Both the position numbers and the translations under genes were made by a program. This document shows positions 5,249-5,372 of a DNA stretch of 5,372 nt, in pieces (the stretch's first letter is position 1; every line of letters begins with the position of its first letter). The notes under the pieces were generated by a model. It saw only the letters and a list, made by a program, of their open reading frames with translations. It searched no databases and was not told the DNA's origin. This stretch comes from Nitrospirota bacterium (GTDB lineage Bacteria; Nitrospirota; Thermodesulfovibrionia; Thermodesulfovibrionales; JdFR-88), in the NCBI GenBank assembly GCA_021819985.1, contig JAKAEG010000234.1, positions 1-5,372 of the forward strand, given 5' to 3'.

Positions 5249-5372
5249 TGGTCTTTACCGGAATTTTCAGGAGAACCCTTGTGCCTTTTGAAGGCCCGCT
5301 TGCAATTTCCATGGAACCGCCGTACTGGCCTATTAATTTCCGGCAGATATTCAGTCCCAGTCCGGTCCCATG
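5241..5372 (-). CDS. C-terminal end of a sensor histidine kinase (partial)
   Basis: The last 43 residues of the frame read H-G-T-G-L-G-L-N-I-C-R-K-L-I, then G-Q-Y-G-G-S-M-E-I-A-S, then G-P-S-K-G-T-R-V-L-L-K-I-P before the stop. This is the G2 box and final strands of a HATPase_c ATP-binding domain, diagnostic of histidine kinases. The sensor and dimerisation domains lie outside the window, so the signal is unknown. It overlaps the response regulator start by eight bases and is its likely cognate kinase. Confidence 0.9.
   Translation of the reverse strand, partial: HGTGLGLNICRKLIGQYGGSMEIASGPSKGTRVLLKIPVKTNA

Overview
The window looks like a piece of a Gram-negative, free-living bacterial chromosome of roughly balanced base composition. 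Secreted NHL-propeller proteins, a single-domain flavin oxidoreductase with an Fe-S-type cysteine tail, a two-component system and a sigma-54-like promoter are the kind of content seen in Desulfobacterota/Geobacter-like or Nitrospirota-like anaerobes. That placement is inference from gene content only; no rRNA or marker gene is present.

Left half (1-2972, minus strand): a run of genes for exported proteins, read right to left. First comes a 297-residue secreted protein with two beta-sandwich-like domains (1881-2774). Twenty bases later comes a 536-residue secreted protein (250-1860) that joins a six-bladed NHL-type propeller to a diverged copy of the same two-domain module. Then come a short ORF for a 19-residue cysteine-containing peptide with a good ribosome binding site (136-195), a perfect GC-rich hairpin with a short U-tract (101-124), and the start of a third signal-peptide protein that leaves the window (1-70). 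A sigma-54-like -24/-12 element (2915-2931) lies upstream of the run and is the best promoter candidate for it.

Middle (2975-3401): a gene-free divergent intergenic region. It is AT-rich near the minus-strand operon and carries two striking inverted repeats: a near-perfect 33-base palindrome (3228-3260) and a 14-base perfect inverted repeat spanning 55 bases (3278-3332), the latter resembling a mini-insertion element.

Right half: a plus-strand Old Yellow Enzyme family oxidoreductase of 397 residues (3402-4595) faces, tail to tail, a minus-strand two-component pair. The response regulator (receiver plus LuxR-type HTH, 4652-5248) overlaps by 8 bases the end of a histidine kinase gene (5241-5372) that continues beyond the window.

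The most interesting item is the 19-codon ORF. It ends in C-V-H-P-C, carries a Y-x-x-P-x-V-x-G pattern reminiscent of RiPP leader motifs, and sits directly before a terminator-like hairpin and an exported-protein gene. It could be a modified-peptide precursor or the leader peptide of an attenuator. The sequence alone cannot decide between these.
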